64,000 nucleotides of DNA from Halocafeteria seosinensis (Eukaryota; Sar; Bigyra; Bicosoecida), in contig LVLI01000177.1 of the NCBI GenBank assembly GCA_001687465.1, forward strand, positions 1 through 64,000, written 5' to 3'. The notes under the pieces are model-generated. The model saw nothing but the letters and a program-made list of their open reading frames with translations, was not told the DNA's origin and did no database searches. The position numbers and the translations under genes are program-made. Positions 43,601 through 55,400 of this stretch are shown one piece after another; the stretch's first letter is position 1, and each line of letters begins with the position of its first letter.

Positions 43601-46600
43601 TTCCTCCACTGTCCTATAAGCATGATACGAAATTGCTTATCCTGTGTCTGGAGCGACTTAAGGAGGGATACGTGTCGAAGACTATGCTGAATAGCGGTGA
43701 AAGGGAGGAACTTGGTTTAATTGAGCAGGCGTACGATAACCCACATGAGACTCTCTCCCGGATTAAACGTCACCTGCTCACTCAGCGCACTTTTAAAGAA
43801 GTCGGGATTGAGTTCATGGACATGTATAGCTACTTGCTGCCGGTATACACTATTAACCCGCTGGAGAAAATCACTGATGCCTACCTTGACCAGTACCTGT
43901 GGTACGAAGCGGACAAGCGACATCTCTTTCCGAACTGGGTGCAACCATCGGACAACGACCCACCTCCCGTTTTGGTATACAAATGGTGCCAGGGAGTAAA
44001 CAACTTGACAGATATATGGGATACCTCGGAAGGTCAATGCGATGTCCTTATGGAGTCTAAGCTGGAAAAAGTTTACGAGAAAATTGATCTCACCTTGTTG
44101 AATCGGCTTTTGCGTTTGATTGTGGACCACAATATCGCAGACTACATGTCTGGGAAGAACAACGTTGTACTATCCTACAAAGACATGATGCATACGAACT
44201 CGTATGGCCTTATCCGTGGTCTCCAGTTCGCATCATTTGTGTTCCAGTATTATGGGCTAGTCTTAGATCTCCTCATCCTTGGACTCACCCGGGCGTCGGA
44301 GATTGCTGGCCCCCCAGAAGTACCCAACCCGTTCTTGACATATCCAGATCCGGAAACGGAGTGTAAGCATCCGATTCGTCTGTACATGCGGTATGTCGAC
44401 AAGATCTATCTTCTTCTACGGTTTGATGCGGATGAATCGAGAGATCTGATTCAGCGATATTTGACTGAACACCCCGATCCCAACAATGAAAATATCGTTG
44501 GCTATAACAACAAAAAGTGCTGGCCTCGAGATGCGCGCATGCGCTTGATGAAGCATGATGTCAATCTGGGTAGAGCTGTCTTTTGGGACATCAAGAATCG
44601 TCTACCCCGCAGTCTAACGACGCTTGAGTGGGATCACAGCTTTGTGAGCGTTTACTCAAAGGATAATCCGAATCTTCTGTTTGACATTTGCGGATTCGAA
44701 GTGCGAATCTTGCCGAAATGCCGGCTGCAACCCGGTGAAGAATTCACCCAGCGTGACGGAGTTTGGAGTCTGCAAAATGAAGTAACGAAAGAACGCACCG
44801 CTCAAGCGTTCTTGCGTGTAGCTGATGAAAGTATCAAGAATTTCGAGAACCGCATCCGCCAAGTTCTTATGAGTTCTGGTGCGACTACGTTCACCAAAAT
44901 CTCGAACAAATGGAATACGGCAATCATTAGTCTTATGGTATATTTCCGGGAAGCAGTCATCAATACGCAAGAAATGCTTGACCTCTTGGTAAAGTGCGAA
45001 AACAAAATTCAGACCCGGATTAAGATCGGTTTAAATTCAAAGATGCCTTCACGGTTTCCCCCGGTTGTCTTCTACACTCCAAAGGAGCTTGGTGGTCTTG
45101 GTATGATGTCGATGGGTCACGTCCTCATTCCTCAGTCCGATCTGAGATACAGCAAGCAGACGGACTCTGGAATAACGCATTTCCGAAGCGGGATGACGCA
45201 TGAAGAGGATCAACTCATCCCCAATCTGTACCGGTATATACAACCTTGGGAGAGTGAGATTATAGATTCAGAACGTGTATGGGCTGAGTATGCAGTCAAG
45301 AGACAGGAAGCAAATGCCCAAAATCGACGTCTCACTTTGGAGGATCTTGAAGACTCTTGGGACCGTGGGATCCCGAGAATCAATACGCTTTTCCAAAAAG
45401 ACCGACATACATTGGCGTATGACAAAGGGTGGCGTGTTAGGACTGATTTTAAGAAGTACCAAGTAACTAGGTACAACCCGTTCTGGTGGACGCACCAGCG
45501 ACATGACGGCAAACTATGGAACCTAAATAACTACCGCACTGATGTAATCCAAGCACTTGGGGGAGTAGAAGGTATCCTTGAGCATACTCTATTTAAGGGT
45601 ACTTACTTCCCCACATGGGAAGGTTTGTTTTGGGAGAAAGCGTCTGGCTTCGAAGAAGCTATGCAGTTTAAGAAGATCACCAATGCGCAGCGACTGGGTT
45701 TGAATCAAATCCCCAATCGCCGATTTACACTCTGGTGGAGTCCCACTATCAATCGTGCGAACGTCTACGTCGGCTTCCAAGTTCAGCTTGACCTCACTGG
45801 CATCTTCATGCATGGGAAGATTCCCACACTGAAGATATCCCTGATCCAAATATTCCGTGCGCATCTGTGGCAGAAAATCCACGAGAATGTGGTTATGGAC
45901 TTGTGCCAAGTGTTTGACCAGGAGCTGGACTCGTTGGAAATCGAAAACGTGCAGAAGGAGACGATCCATCCGAGAAAGAGTTATAAGATGAACTCTTCCT
46001 GTGCCGACATTCTCCTATTTGCTGCCTATAAGTGGGAGGTATCGCAGCCATCTCTCCTACATGATACTAATGATCAATTTGATGGCACTAATACAACCAA
46101 GTACTGGGTAGATGTGCAGCTCAGATGGGGAGACTTTGACTCACATGATATTGAGCGTTATTGCCGAGCGAAATTCTTGGATTATACTACAGATAATATG
46201 TCCATATATCCTTCACCAACAGGCGTGCTCATGGGTATCGATCTTGCGTACAATTTGTATTCAGGTTTTGGAAATTGGTTCCCGGGCTCCAAGCCTTTGA
46301 TGCAACAAGCCATGGCTAAAATTATGAAAGCGAATCCAGCTCTTTATGTGCTACGTGAGCGTATCCGTAAGGGCTTGCAGCTATACAGCTCTGAGCCCAC
46401 CGAACCGTATTTATCCAGCCAAAACTATGGAGAGTTATTCAGTGACCAGATCATCTGGTTTGTAGACGACACAAATGTTTATCGAGTCACCATCCACAAG
46501 ACTTTTGAGGGGAACTTGACAACGAAGCCTATTAACGGGGCTGTCTTTATCTTTAATCCAAGATCTGGAGATCTGTTCTTGAAGATTATTCATACTTCCG

Positions 46601-48135
46601 TGTGGGCTGGGCAGAAGCGTTTGTCCTCGTTGGCAAAGTGGAAGACCGCGGAGGAAGTGACTCAGCTGATCCGCTCTCTTCCCCTTCAGGAGCAGCCAAA
46701 ACAGCTTATCGTAACAAGGAAAGGAATGTTAGATCCGCTTGAAGTGCACCTGTTGGACTTCCCGAATATTGTCATCAAGGGCTCGGAGTTGAACTTGCCT
46801 TTCCAGGCTTGCATGAAGATTGAAAAGATTGGTGACTTAATTGTTAAGGCAACCGAACCACAGATGGTCTTATTCAAGCTTTACGATGATTGGCTGAAGA
46901 GTATTTCTTCCTACACTGCGTTCTCTCGTTTGATTCTCATCCTTCGTGCACTGCATGTTGATGTCGACCGTGCGAAGATGATACTTAAGCCGGACAAGAA
47001 CACAATTACTCAACCGCATCACATTTGGCCCTCCCTAACTGACGTGGAATGGGAGAAGGTTGAAGTAGAATTGAAAGATCTCATTCTTGCTGACTATGGA
47101 AAGAAGAATAACGTGAATGTAGCGTCTCTTACTCAATCCGAAATCCGAGATATCATTTTAGGAGCGGATATTGCTCCACCAAGCCAACAAAGACAGCAAA
47201 TAGCAGAAATTGAGAAACAAGCGAGAGAGCAAACGCAGATGACGGAAGTCACTTCTAAGAGCACAAACGTCCACGGTGACGAGATGATTGTTACCACGTC
47301 CTCGAATTACGAGCAGCAAGCATTTAGCAGTAAGACCGATTGGAGGGTCAGGGCGATTAGCGCCACGAATCTGCATCTCCGGACTCAGCATTTGTATGTC
47401 AACAGCGATGATCTCCGGGAAGAAGGATACACTTATGTACTACCAAAGAATTTGCTGAAAAAATTCATCACTTGTAGTGATCTTCGAACTCAGGTTGCCG
47501 GGTTTCTGTATGGTGTCTCGCCACCAGATAACGAGCAGGTGAAGGAAATTAGATGCATTGTCTTGCCTCCTCAGACCAGTAACCACCAAAGTGTGACGTT
47601 GCCAAACAAGACTCCTACACATGAACAACTGCAACACCTGGAACCATTGGGATGGATCCACACTCAGCCTAATGAGCTTCCTCATTTGGCACCTGTCGAT
47701 GTGAAGAGCCACACCAAGTTGATGGATGAGAATGCTTCCTGGGATGCCGAGAAGAGTGTCGTCTTGACATGCAGTTTCACACCTGGATCTTGTAGCTTGG
47801 CTGCGTACCGTGTTACGACGGAAGGCTATGAATGGGCAAAAAACAACAAGGATACGTCTGCAAATCCTAGTGGCTTTAAGCCGTCTCACTATGAAAAAGT
47901 TCAAATGTTGCTCAGCGATCGGTTCCTTGGGTTCTTTATGGTACCGAGCCAAGGAAGTTGGAACTACAATTTCATGGGAGTCAAACATAAACCCAATATG
48001 GACTACAACGTACGCCTGGGTGTACCACTTCCGTTCTACCACGAGCTTCATCGCCCTGCTCATTTCTTGAATTTTGCTGGCATGGAGGGTGAACCGTCTG
48101 GCGTGGAAGAGGAGGTTGAGAATCCGTTTAACTAG
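40654..48135 (+). CDS. PRPF8: PRPF8 (Prp8), U5 snRNP core splicing factor, intronless
   Basis: One uninterrupted frame encodes 2,493 residues (human 2,335). Prp8 scaffolds the spliceosome active site. The first roughly 145 residues are a Pro/Gln/Gly-rich extension ([20 protein letters not shown] and similar), longer than in animals. After it the conserved core starts at [20 protein letters not shown]. Recognisable blocks in order: the PRO8NT region, PROCN, the linker with [40 protein letters not shown], the RNase H-like domain IV ([20 protein letters not shown]) and the C-terminal Jab1/MPN domain. The MPN segment reads [16 protein letters not shown], with the degenerate metal site known for Prp8. 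The conservation makes this call nearly certain. Confidence 0.99.
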   Translation: MSYNNNQNPYNYGGHGDGGANSAAGAGNNPYWQQQQPPPMPPNMNMMGQQQPPVPPPPPGMQFPPGHPMAAQQGFQGQQMPPPPPGHPGGMQQMPPQFQQQAPPGYYQGAPGGGGAAAPSPPGQPQMPPGYPMPPQQQQYFQQQQPKRQPTKEEMLEDKAKKWRKQNSQRFRDKKSFGFVDVQKEEMPPEHVRKIIRDHGDMTNKKFRHDKRVYLGALKYVPHAVLKLLENMPMPWEQTRDVSILYHVTGAITFVDEIPWVIEPVYYAQWGTMWIMMRREKRDRRHFKRMRFPPFDDEEPPLDYQDNILDVEPLESIMMDLDEEDDSPIIDWFYENKPLKYSKYVNGPSYRKWHLPVDIMANLHRLANVLLSDLVDKNYFYLFDIKSFYTAKALNVAIPGGPKFEPLFRDEDEQDEDWNEFNDINKIIIRAPIRTEYKIAFPYMYNSRPRAVHIPFYHHVNSAYIKSEDPDLPAYYFDPIVNPISAFRTDTAAANAVDSINGSVVSRASKGLYYDGTLAEDEDEFVCGGDDDDFTLPASASPMLKNAPLYTDHTADGISLYFAPRPFNMRSGHTRRAQDVPLVKGWYQEHCPPGMPVKVRVSYQKLLKCWVANELHRKPPKGENKKYLLRALKQTKFFQKTTLDWVEAGLQVCRQGYNMLNLLIHRKNLNYLHLDYNFNLKPTKTLTTKERKKSRFGNAFHLTREILRMTKLIVDSHVQYRLNNVDAYQLADGLQYIFAHVGQLTGMYRYKYKLMRQIRMCKDLKHLIYYRFNTGPVGKGPGVGFWAPGWRVWLFFLRGTVPLLERWLGNLLARQFEGRHNSSAAKSITKQRVESHYDLELRAAVMHDILDMMPEGVRANKSRTIMQHLSEAWRCWKANIPWKVPGMPAPIENMILRYVKAKADWWTNVAHYNRERIRRGATVDKTVCKKNLGRLTRLWLKAEQERQHNYLKDGPYVTAEEAVAIYTTVVHWLESRKFSPIPFPPLSYKHDTKLLILCLERLKEGYVSKTMLNSGEREELGLIEQAYDNPHETLSRIKRHLLTQRTFKEVGIEFMDMYSYLLPVYTINPLEKITDAYLDQYLWYEADKRHLFPNWVQPSDNDPPPVLVYKWCQGVNNLTDIWDTSEGQCDVLMESKLEKVYEKIDLTLLNRLLRLIVDHNIADYMSGKNNVVLSYKDMMHTNSYGLIRGLQFASFVFQYYGLVLDLLILGLTRASEIAGPPEVPNPFLTYPDPETECKHPIRLYMRYVDKIYLLLRFDADESRDLIQRYLTEHPDPNNENIVGYNNKKCWPRDARMRLMKHDVNLGRAVFWDIKNRLPRSLTTLEWDHSFVSVYSKDNPNLLFDICGFEVRILPKCRLQPGEEFTQRDGVWSLQNEVTKERTAQAFLRVADESIKNFENRIRQVLMSSGATTFTKISNKWNTAIISLMVYFREAVINTQEMLDLLVKCENKIQTRIKIGLNSKMPSRFPPVVFYTPKELGGLGMMSMGHVLIPQSDLRYSKQTDSGITHFRSGMTHEEDQLIPNLYRYIQPWESEIIDSERVWAEYAVKRQEANAQNRRLTLEDLEDSWDRGIPRINTLFQKDRHTLAYDKGWRVRTDFKKYQVTRYNPFWWTHQRHDGKLWNLNNYRTDVIQALGGVEGILEHTLFKGTYFPTWEGLFWEKASGFEEAMQFKKITNAQRLGLNQIPNRRFTLWWSPTINRANVYVGFQVQLDLTGIFMHGKIPTLKISLIQIFRAHLWQKIHENVVMDLCQVFDQELDSLEIENVQKETIHPRKSYKMNSSCADILLFAAYKWEVSQPSLLHDTNDQFDGTNTTKYWVDVQLRWGDFDSHDIERYCRAKFLDYTTDNMSIYPSPTGVLMGIDLAYNLYSGFGNWFPGSKPLMQQAMAKIMKANPALYVLRERIRKGLQLYSSEPTEPYLSSQNYGELFSDQIIWFVDDTNVYRVTIHKTFEGNLTTKPINGAVFIFNPRSGDLFLKIIHTSVWAGQKRLSSLAKWKTAEEVTQLIRSLPLQEQPKQLIVTRKGMLDPLEVHLLDFPNIVIKGSELNLPFQACMKIEKIGDLIVKATEPQMVLFKLYDDWLKSISSYTAFSRLILILRALHVDVDRAKMILKPDKNTITQPHHIWPSLTDVEWEKVEVELKDLILADYGKKNNVNVASLTQSEIRDIILGADIAPPSQQRQQIAEIEKQAREQTQMTEVTSKSTNVHGDEMIVTTSSNYEQQAFSSKTDWRVRAISATNLHLRTQHLYVNSDDLREEGYTYVLPKNLLKKFITCSDLRTQVAGFLYGVSPPDNEQVKEIRCIVLPPQTSNHQSVTLPNKTPTHEQLQHLEPLGWIHTQPNELPHLAPVDVKSHTKLMDENASWDAEKSVVLTCSFTPGSCSLAAYRVTTEGYEWAKNNKDTSANPSGFKPSHYEKVQMLLSDRFLGFFMVPSQGSWNYNFMGVKHKPNMDYNVRLGVPLPFYHELHRPAHFLNFAGMEGEPSGVEEEVENPFN

Positions 48136-48156
48136 TTTGCACCTTCTGCATTTCTA

Positions 48157-48170
48157 GTACAACGTTGTAC
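48157..48170. repeat. Perfect 14-bp palindrome downstream of PRPF8
   Basis: GTACAACGTTGTAC lies 22 bp after the PRPF8 stop codon, in the 178-bp gap between the PRPF8 and ABHD13 stops. It could be part of a 3' end signal or a protein site; no function is shown. Confidence 0.7.
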
Positions 48171-48313
48171 GAGTGTTGTAAATATGAAGGGAAAAGAGAA
48201 CCGCAAAACCAAATATACTGTTTACGATACACCGTTAATGATTACCGTAGCTGTTGCGTTCGCACATTTATTTTGTACGTGCTATGACATTAACTTAGAG
48301 AGAACATTAATTA

Positions 48314-49555
48314 CTACTCTGCTGTGATTTCAGCACTTTCGTTATGCGTTCTCCGGCGTGTTTCCTGTTGTTGATTGTCCTCTTCGGTATCTTGCTCAAG
48401 CTTTTCTTGGGCAGGTTCGGTAAACTTTTCTTCTTCGAGAACCTTGTCGATAAATCGCTGAATAGCCTCGAAGTAAGGCTCACCGCCTTTCATGTAGCAA
48501 TCGTTGTGACCGCCGTTGGGAACCGTGTATAGGTCTTTATCTGCAGCATTCGCATGCATTTATCCATGAAAGCAGGATGGCAAAACATAGAGAGAAGGAC
48601 TATTTACTTACACCTTGAGTTGACTGCATTCACAAAGAGCTTTTGAGTGTGCTGTGGGGGAATTAGTTCATCGGCCTCACCCGAAATGAAAAGCACAGGA
48701 CATGTCACATTCCTTATGCGATCAATGTTCGGGAAGAAGAGCCTTTGTAAGAAGTATTTGAACCGATTCAAGAAGGGAAATATCTGCCAAGGACACCGTG
48801 TACACACATTGCATCTGCTTTCTCAAAGAGAGTTTTCCATGGTCGCTTACCTTATCTACCATATCGCTGATACTCGTAAAGGTATTCTCCACAATAATGC
48901 CTCGAATGAAAGGCTGATACTTGGGTGTGGATGCTAATTCTATCGCGACACATCCTCCCAAGGAGCGTCCGAAGATGAACACTTTACTGGTATCAATGTC
49001 TTTGCGTTTCAAAATCGTCTCCAACGCGGCTTGTCCATCCAGTGTCAATCCTTGCTCAGACGGCTCTCCCGTGCTCTCTCCGTATCCGCGATAGTCCACG
49101 AGGACTACATTGACACCCACACTAAAGCACAATTTGAGAGCATTCGGGAGCCGGAACCCAATGTGTCCAGCGTTCCCATGGAAGAAGATGACTGTCGGAG
49201 CGCTCTCTCGTTTGCGTGAGGACGAGGAGGACGACGAGGATGATGCCGGTATGAGCCAAGCGTGGAGAATCTGCCCATCTTGTGTCTCCATCTTGACGGT
49301 CTCGTATTGGACATGACGGTCTCCGGGAGACCTGAATCCCTGTGGTGCTTCCTCCAAGCGTCGTCCCAGCCCTTGCGCAGCGGGGTGGAAGAGCATCGCC
49401 TCCTGCCGGAAATAGATGGTCATGGCAAACACGCCCAGCATACAGGCGCCGAAAAAGATGCCCCGTTTGGCAAAGTCCCACAGCATACTGCCCCCCATCA
49501 TGGCCAAGGACACCAAGCTGCTGGAGCTGGAGCTGGCGGTGTCGCTGGAATGCAT
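48314..49555 (-). CDS. ABHD13: ABHD13/BEM46-type alpha/beta hydrolase, three exons
   Basis: Exons 49555-48851, 48783-48612 and 48540-48314 join in phase to 367 residues. A signal-anchor span near the N-terminus (GIFFGACMLGVFAMTIYF) precedes the hydrolase fold. Family blocks: TVIFFHGNAGHIGFRLPNAL (oxyanion hole), NVVLVDYRGYGESTGEPSEQ, the nucleophile elbow FIFGRSLGGCVA (Ser in GRSLGG), VENTFTSISDMV, PVLFISGEADELIPP (catalytic Asp) and NGGHNDCYMKG (catalytic His). These match human ABHD13 and yeast BEM46-like proteins throughout, with a complete Ser-Asp-His triad. The enzyme is probably ER- or plasma-membrane-anchored; the substrate is unknown, although some relatives remove acyl groups from proteins. 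Oddities: a Ser-run insert (about nine Ser) in the N-terminal part and an E/Q-rich C-terminal tail. An ATG at 49651 is an alternative start. Confidence 0.9.
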
Positions 49556-50130
49556 CAACCTCTCGAGTGACCTTATCTTACAAGATGCGCTACCTCCTAA
49601 CACATACTGTACTGTACCAATGAAATGAAACGGATATACAACTCCTACCATGATTCATGCCAGGGAATGCTTTGCGGCGCTGGCTGTGGCAAGCTAAAGG
49701 GTGCACATTTAATGTTAAGACGAAAACTAGATCTAAAGCATATAGGTGGCTTTTGTTTCTTGCGGCGCAAGGTTTGTTTGCTGTGTCTTGTGTGCCCGAA
49801 GGAAGCGTAAAGAGAAACATACATGTACTCTTCTCTGGTTTAGTGTTTAGTGTTTCGTTTTCATATAATTTTTTATCGATGCCAAACTTTTAACAATAGT
49901 TTCATCGAAAAGGAAAGCAAAGCCTTGTCCAATCAATGCGTTTCTTCTTGACTGCACCTGGTACGATGGGAACAAAGAAAAAGAAGCTGACTGGGAAAAT
50001 TCATGACGATGGATACGACCTCCTCCCCCCTTCCCAATTGCCTTCGGGAGTATGGAAACATGTGGGAGTATTTACTCAATATAGCCACCAACAGCGAAAC
50101 AGTGGTGATGTATTCACACGAAGAAAGGAT
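49556..50130. other. Divergent intergenic region
   Basis: The gap between the ABHD13 start (minus) and the GLUG protein start (plus). The GLUG frame is open back to an ATG at 49936, which would add 65 residues ahead of the signal peptide. A repeated ACTGTACTGTACC word lies at about 49606-49618. No other gene seen. Confidence 0.5.
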
Positions 50131-51543
50131 ATGATGTTTCTTGGCTCCTTCGCCCTCTTTGCTTGTTTGCTTTCTGCGGCTGGAAATGAAGCAGCTGACT
50201 CCGACATTGGCGACAGTGTGCGTAATGGACCTACAAACAACTCTTGTTTGCATTATAATGGAAACACTTGTACATTTTCCATGTTATGCTCATTCAATTG
50301 GACGGACTACTACAATGAGAACGACTATATCTTACTGGAGAAGGGCGAACTCTTCGATGGAAAGGGCTATCAAGTTTCTCTGAATGGCATAATAAACTGG
50401 AAAGGCATGTTTAAAATCGACGCATCAGTGTTGTCGTTGACTGATGGTGCCCCAAGGGTTATGCGCTTACATATGCGTAATGGAAAGACAAGTGTCGACG
50501 GAGGATTTGTTATGTATCCTTATCAAAGACACTTTATTGTAGACTCATGCAGCTCATCTGGAATGATTTATGGAGACTGTTCTGATGACTGTGTTGGCGG
50601 GGGTGGTATCTGTGGTCAGGAATGCTCTGGTGAGATATTGATCATGAATAGTTACTCTACTGGGGTGATCGGAAGGGACGCTGGGGGTATAACAGGACGA
50701 AGCGTAGGAATTAATAGAGGGAGTGTTAATGTAACTAACTGTCATTCTACAGGTGAAATGTCCGGCTGGAGTAGTGGCGGAATATGCGGCACTTATGCTG
50801 GTGCAGACAAGGGCCATGTCAAAATTACTCAATCGTATTCCACAGGCACCATTGCGGGGGGTGGAAGTGGGGGAATGTGTGGTTTTGGTGCTGGTTTTGA
50901 CAGTGGCCATATAGAGGTCTCTCAATGTTATAGCGTAGGCGAAATAAGCGGCCAGTATAGTGGAGGTATAACAGGGAGCTTTTCAGGGCGTAATGGGGGA
51001 TATGTTTCTATTATTAATTCATACTCACACGGTAATATAACGGGAAGCAGTAACGCAGGAGGGATTTGTGGATTTAATTCTGGAACTGGTGGTGGCACTG
51101 TAATTATAAACAATGTATATGCTAGTGGAAATATAGTGCATGACAGTGCAGGTGGTATTATTGGACATACCACTTCAAATACAAACAGGGCAGCGATAAA
51201 TAATTCTGTTTATAATGGACAGGAGGGAGGTTCTATCATAGGCAGTGATGCCTTTGGCGACGTAACTGACGAAGGCAATTCAGACGATTTGACAGATATC
51301 ACAGGGAAAGTATACTGTAATGACAAGAAGGAATGCTGGGATAATAAGACTGCTTGGAAAGCTGTTCCTGATAGTCTCCCTGTTTTACGATTTCAGTTGT
51401 TGTCATTTGCATCCCCATCTCAAGCAAGAGGCAGACCCGGCTCGAAACAACTTCCAGTGCAGTGCCCTCCAAGAACGATCATTTTTCCGGAAGAGAAAAA
51501 AGCAAAACAAAGCATTAATGGAAGGATAAATGGATACTTATGA
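50131..51543 (+). CDS. Secreted GLUG-repeat protein
   Basis: A single exon gives about 470 residues from the ATG at 50131, chosen because it starts a signal peptide (MMFLGSFALFACLLSAAG). An upstream in-frame ATG at 49936 would bury this peptide. The body holds about six GLUG-like units of roughly 33-40 residues with the pattern NSYSTGxIxGxxAGGITG (examples: NSYSTGVIGRDAGGITGR, QSYSTGTIAGGGSGGMCGF, NSYSHGNITGSSNAGGICGF). Such units form beta-helical stacks in secreted and surface proteins. The N-terminal part (FSMLCSFNWTDYY ... FIVDSCSSSG) matches the paralogue at 52.4-59.3 kb. There is no membrane span or anchor, so it should be secreted. Function unknown; adhesion or substrate binding is a guess. 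Confidence 0.8.
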   Translation: MMFLGSFALFACLLSAAGNEAADSDIGDSVRNGPTNNSCLHYNGNTCTFSMLCSFNWTDYYNENDYILLEKGELFDGKGYQVSLNGIINWKGMFKIDASVLSLTDGAPRVMRLHMRNGKTSVDGGFVMYPYQRHFIVDSCSSSGMIYGDCSDDCVGGGGICGQECSGEILIMNSYSTGVIGRDAGGITGRSVGINRGSVNVTNCHSTGEMSGWSSGGICGTYAGADKGHVKITQSYSTGTIAGGGSGGMCGFGAGFDSGHIEVSQCYSVGEISGQYSGGITGSFSGRNGGYVSIINSYSHGNITGSSNAGGICGFNSGTGGGTVIINNVYASGNIVHDSAGGIIGHTTSNTNRAAINNSVYNGQEGGSIIGSDAFGDVTDEGNSDDLTDITGKVYCNDKKECWDNKTAWKAVPDSLPVLRFQLLSFASPSQARGRPGSKQLPVQCPPRTIIFPEEKKAKQSINGRINGYL

Positions 51544-52434
51544 CTGCAATTAAATACATTAACACACTAACTGACCCTTGCCTCTTGTTCCCTGCAAGAG
51601 GGAAAACGGGTTCATGGACAAACGCGAAGAATTCTTATGGAGAGCAATGTTGAAAACGATCGGTCCAGCACAATACAGTGTAGTAAAGTCATTGAGTGGC
51701 GTTCTAAACGTTTCGTCAATTCTAAAATCTCGTGCAATCTCAATCATTTCTTCTTCATGGAATATATGACCCAATCAACGAAGTCACAGTACAAGACGTT
51801 ACTTGATGAATCAGTTCGATTCGAAGAAGCGCATCACTCGAAAATGCGATGGACTTAGAAAACGGGTGTACTGAGATGTCTGCGACCAATGTGAACCCCA
51901 TGCTCCGCATCTGAGAGGCAGTGCGGCCTGCTGAAGAGCGAGTTTAGCGGCCGGGTGGCGCTCGGTGCTTTCTAGTCCCAGTTATGTACAGAGGACTATC
52001 GTGATGGCTTCGTTGAAGGCTTGCATTGCAATAGGCCTATTTTTGTTGGGTACTGTTCGTTACAGGTAGTTGGTCGCTGGGATGACAGTCAGTCTCCGGA
52101 GCAAGTACCTTTATTGCAGGGGTATCGTCTCTTCTGTCAACCCACACCACACGAAGACCTCGAATGGAACTTTACGGTGGAACGCATCGCCGTCCTTGGT
52201 GCTTCCATAGGGAAGCCATCGTATGAGGATGACATCTGTCTGAATAAGATCAAAGAGTTGCAGAACCAAATCACCGGATGGTGTGGGGGGTAGTTTACTC
52301 CGAGTCGGGGCGGACGAAGGCGTAGGACCGGCGGCGGTACGAATGCCCTATATCAAACATTAAATCACTGTTTCCAACCGTCTTCACGAGACCTTCGGTT
52401 AAATCTCCATTCCTATAGGGAATAGGCGTTACTC
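51544..52434. other. Region between the two GLUG genes
   Basis: The 3' ends of the two paralogues face each other across this 890-bp gap. The only notable content is the small frame at 52021-52293, listed separately. Confidence 0.5.
52021..52293 (+). CDS. Small hypothetical ORF or exon remnant
   Basis: The frame begins at a TTG, not an ATG, and reads VVGRWDDSQSPEQVPLLQGY from about 52069, ending CLNKIKELQNQITGWCGG. The composition is protein-like, with a possible C-terminal helix (ICLNKIKELQNQI). An acceptor-like ACAG precedes 52067. There is no domain, signal peptide or partner exon that I can identify, so it may be a gene fragment or chance. Confidence 0.2.
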   Translation: MHCNRPIFVGYCSLQVVGRWDDSQSPEQVPLLQGYRLFCQPTPHEDLEWNFTVERIAVLGASIGKPSYEDDICLNKIKELQNQITGWCGG

Positions 52435-55400
52435 TTAGCCGATACTATCCACCAAGCCAGCAGACCGACTCCCAGCGGCTGCCTGCAGTGCTATTTTAGA
52501 CTCGACCTCGTACAACAACAAATCGAGTAGTTTGTCTTCAATCGCCTTTTCGATGGTTTGCGGAATATCATGTCTATAAGCCTTCAACGAAGAGTCCCAC
52601 CAATTTTGGCTTCTAGGCAACAATTTTGTGCTGTCTTCTTTTTTTTCATTCCGTAGTTCGTAATCTCCTTCAGCATTTTGCGTTTCATCGCATTCCGGAG
52701 AACTAGTAGGTTTAATTTTCTGTCGCTTTTCTCTGATCTGTTGCATTAGGGGCTGTATGTACGTTTCAAATGCTTCTTGTAATGCTTCTTTTGTTACCTT
52801 AGACATGGTATGTAACGCTTTATCAATGCTTAGCTGCAAGAAGTCAGACTTGTCTGTGACGGTATCTTCAAAATCTGGGTCATCATCCTCTGCGGAACCC
52901 CATTGATTTTGGAATGCCTCCGTTGCTGCTGCCAGACGCGTCGACACCGAGTCTATGCCAGCTTTCAATCCTACCCATTGGCCAACAGAACTACTTTGAG
53001 CCTCCTCATTCCAAGACGACAGTTTTCCCTTAATAGTATTGGTGAAATTTTGCGCTGCTGCCTTGCTCTCATCAACATATTCATTCGCAGTCGCTTGAGC
53101 TCGCTCGGCGTTGTCGATGTAGTGGCTGTTGGACATGTGCTCTAAAGGCGTCGTAGCAACCTTCAATGCCTGATGTCCACGCAATGTGTTGACCAGGTTG
53201 GCGCAACCAGTATAGTCGGATTGAGTTGGAGATTCAAGTTGATAGCGCTGACGCAAAGTATCGGCCACCTTCTGTACTTCAGTCATTAGGGTACCTCTAA
53301 CGCTCAACCTGATAGACCTGTGTATATAGCGCAACCAATCGCGCTCTTCCGAAGTCAAAACTACAGGAGCAGAGTTGGCAGAATTGCTATTGCTCTCCGG
53401 GTTCCGAAATGCTTTTGATGCCGCCCGTAGAGAATGGACTAAGCGTTTCTTCAAAGTCTGCAGCACGGGAAACGATTGCTCCTTGGATTTTACCACCGTT
53501 TTAGCGTCCGCTGCGGTTTGTGTGGTAGGCGTTGTTGCCTCAGCTGTTTGCTCGTCCGACTGTGCTTTCACGGCTATGCTATGCTCTCCAGTTAAACTAG
53601 TTCTTTTGACAGCAGATTCAAAATGTGCTTCACCAGATGTTATCGTTGGTAAAGTTGTCTGAGAAAGAGTACCCGGTTGGGCATTTGATTGAGCTTCACT
53701 GCGCCTAATAGCTGATCCAGCTGCTTTGTATATATATATGGTAGTTTTTTCCGCAGCAGACTCAGATTGTGCTTCACCAGCTATTATCGTCGGTAGATTT
53801 GACTTGGATAAAATAGCCGTTTGGGCATCTGAGTTCGTTGTGCTGCTCATTGCAGCTGATTCAGTTGCTTCGCATGCAGCAGTTCCTTGGACAGCAGACT
53901 CAGACTGTGCTTCATCAGATTGTATTGTCGGTGTGGTTGCCACACACACACATATGTGAGCCTCGGATAAAGTAGCCGTTTGGTCATCTAGTTGCATTTC
54001 GCCGCTCCTGATAGCCAATTCAGCTGCTTCGTTTGCAGTAGTTCTGTCGACAGTAGACTCAGACTGCGCTTCACTAGAAGCAGTTTGGGTATCTGTTAGA
54101 GTCGATTCAGTTGCTTTGTAGGCACTCCTTTTCTGTGCAACAGGGGCAACTGATACGTCTTTAGGTTGTCCTGTTGTTGAGGTCGCTGTCGTCCGCGGCG
54201 GAAGCTCACTTGCGCTATTTTTATTTATCGGTGGGAGAACTGGTGTCATAGCACTTTGCACTTCTGCAGATGCTGTTGATGCTTTAGACACGACTCGCTG
54301 TTTCATATGTGCATTTACCGATGCTTCCGTAATGCCTTGCTGTGCTGCTTTCTCCTCGGTTGCGTCAAAAATTACTCTCTTATATTTGTCCTCCCTTGCT
54401 TCGTCTTTTTGTTTTTGTAAACTCTCCCTTGCTTCTTCCTTCATCTCTTCCACTCCCGTGGCGTGCTCTTCGTACAGTGACAGAGCCTCTTCCTTTACTT
54501 CGTTGTTGGTGTCATCCACGTAGTCTTTTAGGTCACTTTGCTGATACATGTCCCTCGCAATGTCTTTGAACATTTCCTTCCACGAGGAATCGTTTTCGTC
54601 CTGTTGCCCACTATCGTCTTCTAGTAGAGACGGTCTTGTTTGTCTGACCATTTCTTCGGCGGTAACATCCCCCCTTATCACTGGTAGCATGAGTGACTCG
54701 ATTTTATCACCAATAGAGGACTGCAAGGTTAAAGGGATATGATACTCCCCTTGTAAGGAGACCAATGGAACTGTAAACGATACTTCCTGCCACTGACGTG
54801 CGTCGGTTATGGGAGCACAAGTAAATTCTCCCTCTCTTAGAATTCCATCTATAACAGGCAACACTTTCTGGCTAATATCGGTCTCCAAGGTATCTTCCAG
54901 CGTGACAATAACCCGTTCCTCCATGTACAGTAGCCAATCTGATAGACTATATTGTGCCTCATCAGATTTCTGCTCCCAGTGAGCTTTGCACTGTTTAACT
55001 ACAGGTAGCTTGAACACACACCCCTTTAGTGAATCAATGATTGAACTCTTTTCAGAGTCCCCATCAGCTTGTGCTTCTTTGCCCGTTCTTCGTGAAGAAG
55101 CGGAAGCACTTCTCTCCTCTGATCTTCCATTTTCGCCTTCATCATGGTGTACGGTCACATATGCTTCGTCATCACTCAGCTCTTCTTCACGTTCGGCTTC
55201 TTGCAGTGGTTGCTCTCCAGGTTCGTTTAACGTCGAAATGACCCCCGCGGTTGATGAGACGGTAGTGGAGGCAATGGTCGTTCCTAAAGTTGTCGACTTT
55301 GTCTCTCCGTTTGTGGAGTCTGTCGTAGTTCTAGATACGCTTGTAGAGGAGTCCAAAGCAGTAGAGGGGGGTTGTTTCTTTTCATCAACGGCGCTGACAA

